Positions 14,537 through 21,641 of a stretch of DNA of 22,810 nucleotides are shown piece after piece. Below the pieces are notes generated by a model. That model was not told where the DNA came from. It worked only from the letters and a program-made list of their open reading frames with translations, and did not search any database. Every line of letters begins with the position of its first letter. Position 1 is the first letter of the stretch. The DNA lies in assembly GCA_023406985.1 (NCBI GenBank), contig JAEXTK010000230.1, positions 1 through 22,810 on the forward strand, given 5' to 3'. This DNA is from Spirochaetota bacterium (GTDB lineage Bacteria; Spirochaetota; Spirochaetia; Treponematales; Breznakiellaceae). A program made the position numbers and the translations under genes.

Positions 14537-14543
14537 TAGGGAC

Positions 14544-14864
14544 ATGACGCAGGACGAACTCAGGCGCTTGGAGTTGCGCGCGCACCTGTTCAGGGCCCTG
14601 GCCCATCCGATGCGCTTGCTCCTCCTGGAAAAACTCCGGGACCGCCCTTGGTGCGTGTGCGAACTCGCCGCCGAGGTCGGGATCGACAAGTCGGTCGCTT
14701 CCAAGCACCTTTCGCAGCTCAAGGAAGCCGGCCTCATCGACGACGAGAAACGGGGCACGCTCGTGGAATACCGGCTCACCGCACCCTGCGTCCTCGACCT
14801 CGCCTCCTGCGCGGAAGGCGCCGTGCTCGTGAACCGCAGGCGAAGGCTCGGGGTAGAGGCCTGA
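14544..14864 (+). CDS. arsR: ArsR/SmtB-family metalloid-responsive repressor
   Basis: 106 residues, a winged-helix dimeric repressor. HLFRALAHPMRLLLLEKL matches the ArsR N-terminal helices. CVCEL (C37, C39) corresponds to the metal-binding CVC of arsenic sensors, and KSVASKHLSQLKEAGLI is the recognition helix, followed by a wing (KRGTLVEYRL). Additional cysteines C82 and C89 near the C-terminus could complete a thiol site. When As(III) or a similar thiophile binds, repression should be lifted (family knowledge). It is divergent from the thioredoxin-permease unit across two matching palindromes, and precedes arsC. Metal selectivity is not proven; antimonite or bismuth are possible. Confidence 0.9.
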   Translation: MTQDELRRLELRAHLFRALAHPMRLLLLEKLRDRPWCVCELAAEVGIDKSVASKHLSQLKEAGLIDDEKRGTLVEYRLTAPCVLDLASCAEGAVLVNRRRRLGVEA

Positions 14865-14872
14865 CGGTAGGC

Positions 14873-14936
14873 GGCGCGGACGCGCCTTAACGCGCTCGGA
14901 ACCATCAGCGGCGTCTGCGCGAAGAAGGAACTTCGC
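14873..14936 (+). terminator. Two small hairpins downstream of arsR
   Basis: GGCGCG-GA-CGCGCC (14873-14886) and GCGAAG-AAGGAA-CTTCGC (14919-14936) follow the arsR stop. Neither has a real T-run (TTAA and TATT follow), so they are weak terminator candidates separating arsR from arsC. Confidence 0.4.
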
Positions 14937-14960
14937 TATTCGGCCAGATGACGGCACGCT

Positions 14961-14991
14961 TTGAGACGTATATTATGACTAGCATTATCAT
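14961..14991 (+). promoter_or_regulatory. AT-rich island, probable arsC promoter
   Basis: TTGAGA (14961-14966) with CATTAT (14983-14988) at 16 bases, or TATCAT (14986-14991) at 19 bases. The direct repeat ATTATGA and ATTATCA lies 12 bases apart within it. A leader of about 115 bases precedes arsC. No copy of the arsR operator is visible here. The rest of the gap to 15112 shows no gene beyond a 5-codon frame. Confidence 0.5.
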
Positions 14992-15112
14992 ATATCGATG
15001 GCCGACTACTCTTGAGAGCGGTCGACGGCCTCGGACGTTTCCGTGAAGCCGCCGAGCGCGGGCTATCCTGCGTGAGGCCGCCCGATGAGATGCTCGCCGC
15101 AACGGAGGATCG

Positions 15113-15604
15113 ATGAGCGCCAAGAAGAACGTGTTGTTTCTCTGCACCGGCAATTCGTGCCGATCGCAGATGGCGGAGGGGTGGGCCCGCGCCCTCAAGG
15201 GGGACGTCCTGGAAGTCCATTCCGCCGGTACCGCCCCCCACGGCCTCGACCCGAACGCGGTCCGGGTCATGGCGGAAGCGGGGGTCGATATTTCCGCGCA
15301 TCGATCCAAGCACGTAAACGAACTTTTGGACGCAGGGATCGATTTCGTGGTGACGGTCTGCGATTCGGCCGCGGAAGCCTGCCCCCGTTTCCCCGGTAAG
15401 GCGGTCACGCTGCACCATTCTTTCGACGATCCGCCGCGCCTCGCGAAGGACGCGCGGGACCGGGAGGCCGCGCTCGCCGCCTACCGGCGCGTACGGGACG
15501 AAATCCGCGCGTTCGTCGCCGACGACCTGATCGGCGCCCTCCAGGCCGCGGCGGCCGGCCGTGGCGCGGCCGAGGGCCTCGGCGCGGCCGGGAGCGGCGC
15601 ATGA
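15113..15604 (+). CDS. arsC: Arsenate reductase, thioredoxin-coupled (low-molecular-weight phosphatase fold)
   Basis: 163 residues. It reduces arsenate to arsenite in the cytoplasm. The phosphatase-type loop C11-TGNSC-R17 binds the oxyanion, and the redox cysteines C83 and C90 in VCDSAAEACPRFPG are the pair used by thioredoxin-linked ArsC, which distinguishes it from plain tyrosine phosphatases. The core ends near residue 145; a short Ala/Gly tail follows. The ATG at 15113 has GGAGG four bases upstream. It overlaps the prenyltransferase gene by 4 bases (ATGA). The thioredoxin-like protein across the divergent region is a possible electron donor (inference). Confidence 0.94.
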   Translation: MSAKKNVLFLCTGNSCRSQMAEGWARALKGDVLEVHSAGTAPHGLDPNAVRVMAEAGVDISAHRSKHVNELLDAGIDFVVTVCDSAAEACPRFPGKAVTLHHSFDDPPRLAKDARDREAALAAYRRVRDEIRAFVADDLIGALQAAAAGRGAAEGLGAAGSGA

Positions 15605-16497
15605 CCGTACGGGACTTCCTCTCCATCGTGGAACTCCGCACCAAGATCGTGAGCGTCTCTTCCTGCGGACTCGGCTTCCTGGCCGCCTCCGCGGACGGCC
15701 ATGACTTCAGGCTCCTCCCCGCCGTCGTCCTCTTCGTCGCGGCCCTCTTCGTCGATATGGGGACGACCGCCTTCAACTCCTACTTCGACTGGCTGCGCGG
15801 CACCGACGACGCGGAACACAACCGGGAAGCGGACAAGGTGCTCGTGCACGCGGGCGTGAGGCCGGCCTCCGCCATCGGCACGGCCCTCGTCCTCTTCGCG
15901 GTCGCGGCGGGCCTCGGCCTCCTGCTGGTCGCCTTCTCCGGGCTCTGGCTGCTCCCCGTGGGGATGCTCTGCATGGCCGTCGGCTTCCTCTACTCGGGCG
16001 GGCCGCTCCCCATCTCCTTCACGCCCGTCGGGGAGCCCGTCGCCGGCGGCTTCCTCGGATCGGTCCTCCTTTCCCTCTCCTACCTGATCGCTTCGGGCGG
16101 CGGCGCCGGTCCGGCCCTCTTCGCCGCCCTCCCCCAAGGACTCTTCGTGGCCGGCATCCTCGCCGCGAACAACGCCTGCGACATCGAGGGCGACCGGGCG
16201 GCTGGCCGCCGCACGCTGGCGGTGCTCGTCGGCCCGGCCGGAGGGGCGGCGCTCCTGGCCTTCTACGTGGCCGCGGCCTACGTCGCCTCCGCCTTCCTCG
16301 TCGCTTCGGGGAAGCTGGGAGGCGGCCCGCCACTCCGCCCCGCGCTCGCGGTGGCCGCGTCGGCGGCTCTCGCCGCCCTCGTCCTGTTCCGCGCGGCGCG
16401 CGGAGGCTTCTCGCACGAGCGGAAGAGCGCCGTCATGCGCGCCGTCTCCCTCGCCTTCCTCATCCATACGCTCGGCCTCGCCGCCGCGATCGCCTGA
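15601..16497 (+). CDS. UbiA-family prenyltransferase, MenA-like
   Basis: 298 residues, a polytopic membrane protein with about eight or nine helices. The two aspartate-rich motifs of the UbiA superfamily are present: N59-x3-D63 in NSYFDWLRGTDD, and N190-x3-D194-x3-D198 in NNACDIEGDRAAGRRT. YSGGPLPISF with GEPVAGGFLG resembles MenA, which attaches a polyprenyl chain to 1,4-dihydroxy-2-naphthoate. No other menaquinone gene is in the window, so the acceptor is uncertain; another aromatic or unusual acceptor is possible. Its start overlaps the arsC stop, implying co-translation. A link to arsenic metabolism is speculative, and a chance operon in a compact genome is equally possible. Confidence 0.85.
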   Translation: MTVRDFLSIVELRTKIVSVSSCGLGFLAASADGHDFRLLPAVVLFVAALFVDMGTTAFNSYFDWLRGTDDAEHNREADKVLVHAGVRPASAIGTALVLFAVAAGLGLLLVAFSGLWLLPVGMLCMAVGFLYSGGPLPISFTPVGEPVAGGFLGSVLLSLSYLIASGGGAGPALFAALPQGLFVAGILAANNACDIEGDRAAGRRTLAVLVGPAGGAALLAFYVAAAYVASAFLVASGKLGGGPPLRPALAVAASAALAALVLFRAARGGFSHERKSAVMRAVSLAFLIHTLGLAAAIA

Positions 16498-16559
16498 TCT
16501 CGCCGCGGCGCTCGGGTCCGGGAGTCCGCGCTTTCCTAGGCGCGGGGCGGCGGAACGCG

Positions 16560-16565
16560 TATACT
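16560..16565 (+). promoter_or_regulatory. -10 element before the RsmC-like gene
   Basis: TATACT (16560-16565) lies 9 bases before the ATG at 16575, with no Shine-Dalgarno between. No convincing -35 is found 16-18 bases upstream, so the call is tentative. Confidence 0.4.
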
Positions 16566-16574
16566 CTTCCGGCC

Positions 16575-17966
16575 ATGGATGAAGCAGAGGCGGCGGTCGC
16601 CGCGTACGGAACCAAGCGGGTCGATTTCCGCTTCCGCGGCAGGACGCTGACCCTCGCCCTTTCCCACGCCCTGTTCAGCTCGGCGGACGTGGACACGGGG
16701 ACGCGGCTCCTCCTCAAGGAGCTTTCGCGCCGCTGGGACGAGGACGCGGCTGCGGGGCGCGCCCTTCCGCGTTCGGTATTGGACGCCGGTTGCGGCGTCG
16801 GCGTGATCGGCATCGCGGCCGCGGCGGCGCTCGCCGCCGAAGGCGTGCGGGACCTCCGCGTCCGCGCCCAAGACCGCGACCGGCTCGCGGCCGCGTTCAC
16901 GACGGCGAACGCCCGCGCGAACGGCATCGGGGAGGAGACCTTGGCGGCCTACGCCGAACCCCTCCTCTCCGCACCCGAAGGATCCCATTGGGACCTCATC
17001 CTCTCCAACGTCCCGGCCAAGGCCGGAGAACCGGTCCTCGCCGATTTCTTCGCCCGGTCGGCCCGCCTGCTGACCGAAGGCGGCCGGGTCCTCGTGGTCG
17101 TCGTGAATCCCCTCGCCGCGGCGACGAGGAAGTGGATCGCCGCCGCGGGGGCGGAGGTCCTGACCGAGGCTACCGGACCGGAGCACACCGTCTTCGGCTA
17201 CGGAGCTTCCGCCTCCGCGGGTGCCGCCGCGGCCGCGACCGAAGCGGCCGCGGAGGCCGAAGCCGCGGACCCGAGGAGCGCGGCCTACGGCGCCTACCGG
17301 CGCACCGCGGGCGATTTCAGCCTGGAGGGAGCGCCGTACCGGATCGAAGCCCTGCACGGCGTCGCCGACTTCGACGAGCCGAGCCGCGCGGTCGCGCTGG
17401 CGGCGAAACTCCTCCTCCGCGTGGGCTGGCCCCGCGCCGACCGCGCCGGCGAGGAAGGGCCGCGAGCGCCCGCCGTCCTCATCCACGAGGCCGACCAGGG
17501 CCATTTCCCCGCCTGGCTCGTCGCCCGCGCCGCGGAGCGCGGAGAAGCTCCGCCGCGCCTCGTCCTCGCCGCCCGCAACGTCCTCTCCCTCGCCGCTTCC
17601 GCGGCCAACGCGGCCAACGCGGCGGCCGCGGGCCGCGGGGGGCTGGCGGCGGCCGCGGGGGGCGGAGCGCCGCAGCCCCCGCTCGAGGCGGTACCCGTCG
17701 TGGACCTCGGCCTTTCCGCGGATCGCCTCCGGCCGAGCGGCCCCTTCGACCTCGTCGCCTCCTTCCCCGAGGCGGTGCCCCGCGTCGACCGCGCTCGGGA
17801 CGCGTGGCAAGGCGCCCACGAACTCCTCGGCCCGGGCGGCCTCTTCCTCGTCGCCCAAGCCTCCACCGAGGCCGAGCGCTTCGATCGCGCCAAGGACCGA
17901 CGCTTCAGCCGCGTCGGGGACCTCAAGCGGGACGGGTTCCGCGCCCTCGCCTACCGGAAGGACTAG
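16575..17966 (+). CDS. RsmC/RlmG-like SAM-dependent methyltransferase with a degenerate second domain
   Basis: 463 residues. The first half resembles the catalytic MTS domain of rRNA guanine-N2 methyltransferases: LSHALFSSADVDTGTRLLL (~29-47), SAM loop VLDAGCGVGVIGIA (68-81), and the active-site segment DLILSNVPAKAG (~140-151). The usual NPPF is NVPA here, an unusual change at the catalytic motif. The second half, from about residue 235, repeats a Rossmann-like pattern (RLVLAARNVLSLA, then FDLVASFPEAVP and LLGPGGLFLVA) but has no SAM loop, so it is probably a non-catalytic domain. In E. coli RsmC the inactive half comes first; here the order is reversed. Ala-rich linkers lie near 215-235 and 337-365. 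The substrate is likely RNA (inference). Confidence 0.75.
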   Translation: MDEAEAAVAAYGTKRVDFRFRGRTLTLALSHALFSSADVDTGTRLLLKELSRRWDEDAAAGRALPRSVLDAGCGVGVIGIAAAAALAAEGVRDLRVRAQDRDRLAAAFTTANARANGIGEETLAAYAEPLLSAPEGSHWDLILSNVPAKAGEPVLADFFARSARLLTEGGRVLVVVVNPLAAATRKWIAAAGAEVLTEATGPEHTVFGYGASASAGAAAAATEAAAEAEAADPRSAAYGAYRRTAGDFSLEGAPYRIEALHGVADFDEPSRAVALAAKLLLRVGWPRADRAGEEGPRAPAVLIHEADQGHFPAWLVARAAERGEAPPRLVLAARNVLSLAASAANAANAAAAGRGGLAAAAGGGAPQPPLEAVPVVDLGLSADRLRPSGPFDLVASFPEAVPRVDRARDAWQGAHELLGPGGLFLVAQASTEAERFDRAKDRRFSRVGDLKRDGFRALAYRKD

Positions 17967-17972
17967 AGCGAT

Positions 17973-19076
17973 CTAAAAGCACTTGCCGGTGCGCTTGCGG
18001 TCGCAATCTTTCCGGGTGCAGCGGTAGCAAATCTCGTTCGCGAGCTCTCCCTTCAGGAAATAGGAAGCCGCGTTCCCGAGGGTGGTCTCGGCTATCGCCT
18101 CCAGGGCCTCGTTCGTGAGGAAGGCCTGGTGGCTCGTCACGAGGACGTTCGGCAGGGTGAGGAGGCGCGCGAGCACGTCGTCCTTGATGATGGAGCTCGA
18201 GTGGTCCTCGAAGAAATACTCGTCCTCCTCCTCGTACACGTCCAGGCCCGCCCCGCCGAGGCGATCGTCCTTGAGCGCGTCGATGAGGGCCTTGGTGTCG
18301 ATGAGACCCCCGCGGCCCGTATTGATGACGATGGCGTCGCGCTTCATGGTCGCCAGGACTCCTGAGTCCACGAGGTGGCGCGTCTCGGGTGTCAGGGGGC
18401 AGTGGAGCGTGACGACGTCCGCGGACCGGAAGAGCTCGTCCAGCTCCACGTAGCGCGCCCCGATGGAGGCCGCCCACTCCGCGGAGGGGAAGGGATCGGA
18501 AACGAGGACCTCCATGCCGAGTCCCCGGAGGATGCCCGCCGCGATGCGGCCGATCTGCCCCGTGCCGACCACGCCCGCCGTTTTCCCGTACAGGTCGAAG
18601 CCGACGAGGCCGGAGAGCGTGAAGTTGCCGTCGCGCGTGCGGTAGTAGGCCTTGTGGGTCTTGCGGTTGAGGGCCAGGAGGAGGGCGAGCGCGTGCTCGG
18701 CGACCGCGTGCGGCGAGTAGGCGGGGACCCGCACCACGTGGAGCCGGCCCCAGACCGCCTCCAGGTCCACGTTGTTGTAGCCCGCGCACCGGAGGGCCAC
18801 GAGCTTGACCCCGCCCGCCACGAGGGCGTCGGCGGTCGGCCGGTCGATCTCGTCGTTCACGAAGGCGCAGACGGCATCGTAGCCGGCCGCCAGGGCCGCC
18901 GTATCCGCGCCGAGCCGCGCCGGGTAGAACTTGATCTCGAAGCCGTAACGGGCGTTGATCCGCTCGAAATACGCGCGGTCGTACGGCTTGGTGTCGAAGA
19001 ACGCGATCCGGATCGGCTTGCCGGAGGCGGTCGCGGTCGCTTCGGTCGTCGGGACGGTTTTCGCGGCGTCGGTCAT
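17973..19076 (-). CDS. NAD-dependent D-2-hydroxyacid (D-lactate type) dehydrogenase with a Cys-rich tail
   Basis: 367 residues. It should interconvert pyruvate and D-lactate, or a similar 2-oxoacid, with NADH. After a variable, Thr/Ala-rich N-terminus (~1-20), IRIAFFDTKPYD resembles D-lactate dehydrogenase. RCAGYNNVDL, YSPHAVAEHALALLLAL, the NAD loop VGTGQIG, and the catalytic residues in NTGRGG (Arg), GLDVYEEE (Glu) and TSHQAFLT (His) follow. The C-terminus ends with C350-x2-C353-x4-C358-x7-C366, which I do not know from standard enzymes and which may bind metal. The ATG at 19076 has GAGG about 6 bases upstream and its own promoter. The 3' end meets the RsmC-like gene with 6 bases between stops. 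Confidence 0.88.
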   Translation of the reverse strand: MTDAAKTVPTTEATATASGKPIRIAFFDTKPYDRAYFERINARYGFEIKFYPARLGADTAALAAGYDAVCAFVNDEIDRPTADALVAGGVKLVALRCAGYNNVDLEAVWGRLHVVRVPAYSPHAVAEHALALLLALNRKTHKAYYRTRDGNFTLSGLVGFDLYGKTAGVVGTGQIGRIAAGILRGLGMEVLVSDPFPSAEWAASIGARYVELDELFRSADVVTLHCPLTPETRHLVDSGVLATMKRDAIVINTGRGGLIDTKALIDALKDDRLGGAGLDVYEEEDEYFFEDHSSSIIKDDVLARLLTLPNVLVTSHQAFLTNEALEAIAETTLGNAASYFLKGELANEICYRCTRKDCDRKRTGKCF

Positions 19077-19090
19077 GGATACCTCGCTTT

Positions 19091-19109
19091 CCTTACTGTC
19101 TGAGTAAGG
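19091..19109. promoter_or_regulatory. Inverted repeat in the ldh leader
   Basis: Perfect arms CCTTACT (19091-19097) and AGTAAGG (19103-19109) with a 5-base spacer. It lies just downstream of the predicted ldh transcription start and upstream of the Shine-Dalgarno, so it can be a repressor operator or an RNA hairpin. It does not match a Rex or FNR consensus. Confidence 0.55.
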
Positions 19110-19123
19110 TTTATTACGAGATA

Positions 19124-19152
19124 AAAATATCGATATAGCGCACGAACGTCAA
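19124..19152 (-). promoter_or_regulatory. Promoter of the ldh gene
   Basis: On the minus strand TTGACG (19152-19147) and TATTTT (19129-19124) are 17 bases apart. The predicted start near 19117 gives a leader of about 40 bases with a GAGG site. Here the gene has a conventional leader. Confidence 0.65.
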
Positions 19153-19162
19153 GGGGCCGCGC

Positions 19163-20110
19163 TCAGTACCGGACGAGCATCCTGAGGGCCTCCGCGAACA
19201 GCGGATCCGCGAGCGGGGCGTCCACGAGCCGCGCGAGGGCGAGCCCGTCGTCCGGTTCGGGATACGTCACCTCCAGGACCGACCGATCGGCGAAGCGGAG
19301 CAGGGCCCGCCGCGAATCCCGGAAGGTCGCCTGCGCCGTTTTCCCGTTCCCGAGCGTGAAGGCGACCGAGGGGCCGTCATGCTCCTCCGCGACGCCCGTA
19401 TCGAAGACGATGCGCTCCCCCCGCTTCCCCAGGCGCGACTCGATCCAGCCGCGCAGCAAGGCCGCGCTCCACTCGTCTCCCGCGCGGATGCGCACCGCGT
19501 CCACGGACGCCAGGTCCGCGGCTTCCCCGTCGAAGAGGCGGGAGGCCGCGAGCCTGAGGGGCAACGAGCGCTCCCACGCGAGGTCCGCGAAACCGGAGGT
19601 CTCCTCTATCGCGGCCAGGGCGGCCGAGGCGTACGAGTCGATGGCGCTGCCGAAGCGCGCGATGTCTTTGGTCCCATCCACGAAGGTGAGGTCCACCCGG
19701 TCGGCGCAGTCGTAGTCGCAGCTGGAGAGCAGCTTCGGCCCGAGGTTCCAGAACAGCAGGGCGGGCAGCTCGCGCACCACGAAGGGGGCCCAGATCCGGG
19801 ACTCGTACGCCGAATCGTCGGGGCTCTCCAGGTAGATGTCCTCGAAGCACACGCCGCGGCTTTGGCGGTCCAAGCTGCACCGCGCCGAAGACCAGGACTT
19901 GAAGCCCTCGGAGGCGTAGCCGCGCAGATGGAGGACGCGCGCGGGGCGCTTGCCCATGAGGCGGTCCACCACCGCGTCCGCGGCTTCCGCCTCGGCCGCC
20001 TCGGATACCACCACCACGGTGGCGGCCATGGCCCGCGCGTTGCCGGAAGCGATCTCGCGCAGCCGGGAGACGAGCTCGCGCTCGAGCTCGGAAGTCTTCG
20101 GGTGTGTCAT
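19163..20110 (-). CDS. opcA: OpcA-like glucose-6-phosphate dehydrogenase assembly protein
   Basis: 315 residues. OpcA proteins activate or assist assembly of glucose-6-phosphate dehydrogenase; the family is best known from cyanobacteria and actinobacteria and also occurs in spirochaetes. RPARVLHLRGY, then RGVCFEDIYLES, WAPFVVRELPALLFWNLGP and DRVDLTFVDGT follow the OpcA pattern. There is no signal peptide or membrane helix. The ATG at 20110 overlaps the zwf stop (ATGA), so the two proteins are co-translated, which supports the role. Cysteines cluster near residues 79-89 and 132-136, in the positions where OpcA often has a redox-sensitive pair, though a regulatory role here is unproven. Confidence 0.85.
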   Translation of the reverse strand: MTHPKTSELERELVSRLREIASGNARAMAATVVVVSEAAEAEAADAVVDRLMGKRPARVLHLRGYASEGFKSWSSARCSLDRQSRGVCFEDIYLESPDDSAYESRIWAPFVVRELPALLFWNLGPKLLSSCDYDCADRVDLTFVDGTKDIARFGSAIDSYASAALAAIEETSGFADLAWERSLPLRLAASRLFDGEAADLASVDAVRIRAGDEWSAALLRGWIESRLGKRGERIVFDTGVAEEHDGPSVAFTLGNGKTAQATFRDSRRALLRFADRSVLEVTYPEPDDGLALARLVDAPLADPLFAEALRMLVRY

Positions 20111-21585
20111 AGACGCCTCCAGTTGCGACCGAACGAAGCCGGCAATTCCTTGGCCGCGGCGGGGCCGGGGCGTCCCGCCTCGTACTCGTAGAGCGGGACC
20201 GCGCCCTCGTCCCAGGCCGCGCGGATCGGATCGATGAAGGCCCAGGAGGCCTCCACCTCGTCGCGGCGGGTATACAGCGTCCCGTCGCCGATGAGCGAAT
20301 CCAGGATGAGCCGCTCGTAGGCCTCGGGGGACGGCACGCCGAAGCCCGTCCCGTAGAGGAAGTCCATGGATACGGACCGCGCGCGGTCCGAAAGGCCGGG
20401 TATCTTGGTGTTGAGGTAGAGGGTCAGACCCTCGTCCGGTTGGAGGCGGAACACGAGTTGGTTGCCGCCCGTCCAGCCGGGCGGGAAGAGGGCGAGCGGC
20501 GGTTTCTTGAAGTGGACGGCTATCTCCGAGAGGCGGCGGGGGAGCCGCTTGCCGGTGCGGAGGATGAAGGGTACCCCCGCCCAGCGCCAGGAATCGACGA
20601 AGATCTTGAGGGCGGCGTAGGTTTCCGTGGAGGAATCGGCCGCCACGCCGCTCTCGTGCACGTACGCCGGCACCTCCGCGCCGTCCATGAGGCCCGCGCC
20701 GTAGCGGGCCCGGACCGTGCTCTTGCCCACCTCCTCTTCGCGGATGGGACGGAGCGCGCGGAAGACCTTCACCTTCTCGTCGCGGATCGCGCCGGCGCTC
20801 AGGGAACTCGGGGGCTCCATCGCCACCATGGCGAGGAGCTGGAGGATGTGGTTCTGGACCATATCGCGGAGGGCCCCCGCCCGCTCGTAGTAGGGAGCCC
20901 GCGTCTCCACGCCGACCGTCTCCGCCACGGTGATCTCCACGAAATCCACGTAGCGGCTGTTCCAAACCGGCTCGAAGATGCCGTTGCCGAAGCGGAGGAC
21001 CGCGATGTTCTGCACCGTCTCCTTGCCGAGGTAGTGGTCGATGCGGAAGATCGAATCCTCGTTGAAGCGCTCCGCGAGGGTGGCGTTGAGCCGCTTCGCC
21101 TCCTCGCCGTTCCGCCCGAAGGGCTTCTCCACCACGATGCGGGTCGGCGCGCTCCGCTGCCGCGCGAGGCCGGCCGCCCCGATCCGCTCGATGAGCTCCG
21201 CGTAGCGCTCCGGCGGCGTGGAAAGGTAATGGACCAGTTCCCTGGTCGAGCCGACCTCGGCGGCGAGCCGCTCGAACCCGCCCGGATCGTCGAAATTGGA
21301 TTGTAGATAACTGCACCGCGCCAGGAATGTATCCCGGTCCTGCTGATCGCAGCCGGCCTTATCCAGGGCGGCCGTGATCTCCGCGCGGAACGTCTCGTCG
21401 GTCCACGGCCTCCGCGCGAAACCGATCAGGCGCCAATCGTCGAGGGCCCCCTCCCGATGCAGCGCGAAGAGGGCCGGATAGAGCTTGCGGGTGGCGAGGT
21501 CGCCGGTCGCGCCGTACACCACGAGGACGAAGGGGGCCGGACGCCGTCGCGAGGTGAGGCCGACGGCGAGAAGATTATGCGTCAT
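20107..21585 (-). CDS. zwf: Glucose-6-phosphate 1-dehydrogenase
   Basis: 492 residues. It oxidises glucose-6-phosphate to 6-phosphogluconolactone with NADP+, the first step of the oxidative pentose phosphate pathway. The nucleotide loop GATGDLATRKL is at 25-35, EKPFGR near 153-158, and the substrate and catalytic signature RIDHYLGKE at 181-189, followed by NRYVDFVEI-type sequence (NSRYVDFVEITVAE) and RAGALRDMVQNHILQLL. The length fits the family. The ATG at 21585 was chosen because homology and a promoter agree: the -10 ends 6 bases upstream and there is no Shine-Dalgarno. It has its own promoter in the 56-base gap after metE and is followed by opcA in overlap. Confidence 0.96.
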   Translation of the reverse strand: MTHNLLAVGLTSRRRPAPFVLVVYGATGDLATRKLYPALFALHREGALDDWRLIGFARRPWTDETFRAEITAALDKAGCDQQDRDTFLARCSYLQSNFDDPGGFERLAAEVGSTRELVHYLSTPPERYAELIERIGAAGLARQRSAPTRIVVEKPFGRNGEEAKRLNATLAERFNEDSIFRIDHYLGKETVQNIAVLRFGNGIFEPVWNSRYVDFVEITVAETVGVETRAPYYERAGALRDMVQNHILQLLAMVAMEPPSSLSAGAIRDEKVKVFRALRPIREEEVGKSTVRARYGAGLMDGAEVPAYVHESGVAADSSTETYAALKIFVDSWRWAGVPFILRTGKRLPRRLSEIAVHFKKPPLALFPPGWTGGNQLVFRLQPDEGLTLYLNTKIPGLSDRARSVSMDFLYGTGFGVPSPEAYERLILDSLIGDGTLYTRRDEVEASWAFIDPIRAAWDEGAVPLYEYEAGRPGPAAAKELPASFGRNWRRL

Positions 21586-21591
21586 ATTCCG

Positions 21592-21620
21592 AATATACGG
21601 GGTGAAACCAAAGACGACAA
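21592..21620 (-). promoter_or_regulatory. Promoter of zwf-opcA, predicted leaderless
   Basis: On the minus strand TTGTCG (21620-21615) and TATATT (21597-21592) are 17 bases apart. The zwf ATG at 21585 follows 6 bases after the -10. Confidence 0.66.
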
Positions 21621-21641
21621 TGACGGTAAGGAAAAATTCGT

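Noticed and set aside
14998..15112. Possible tRNA or riboswitch before arsC
   Set aside because: No cloverleaf, T-loop or conserved riboswitch core could be drawn; only short GC-rich pairings are present.
15113..15604. Plain low-molecular-weight tyrosine phosphatase
   Set aside because: The extra cysteine pair C83 and C90 in the VCD...CPRFPG segment and the neighbouring arsR favour arsenate reductase.
16536..17858. 440-codon open frame on the minus strand
   Set aside because: It is antisense to the RsmC-like methyltransferase, whose SAM motif is clear. Low-complexity Arg/Gly/Glu composition.
20111..21316. Long in-frame extension upstream of opcA
   Set aside because: It is an out-of-frame reading of zwf. 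The opcA ATG at 20110 overlaps the zwf stop in the usual ATGA form.
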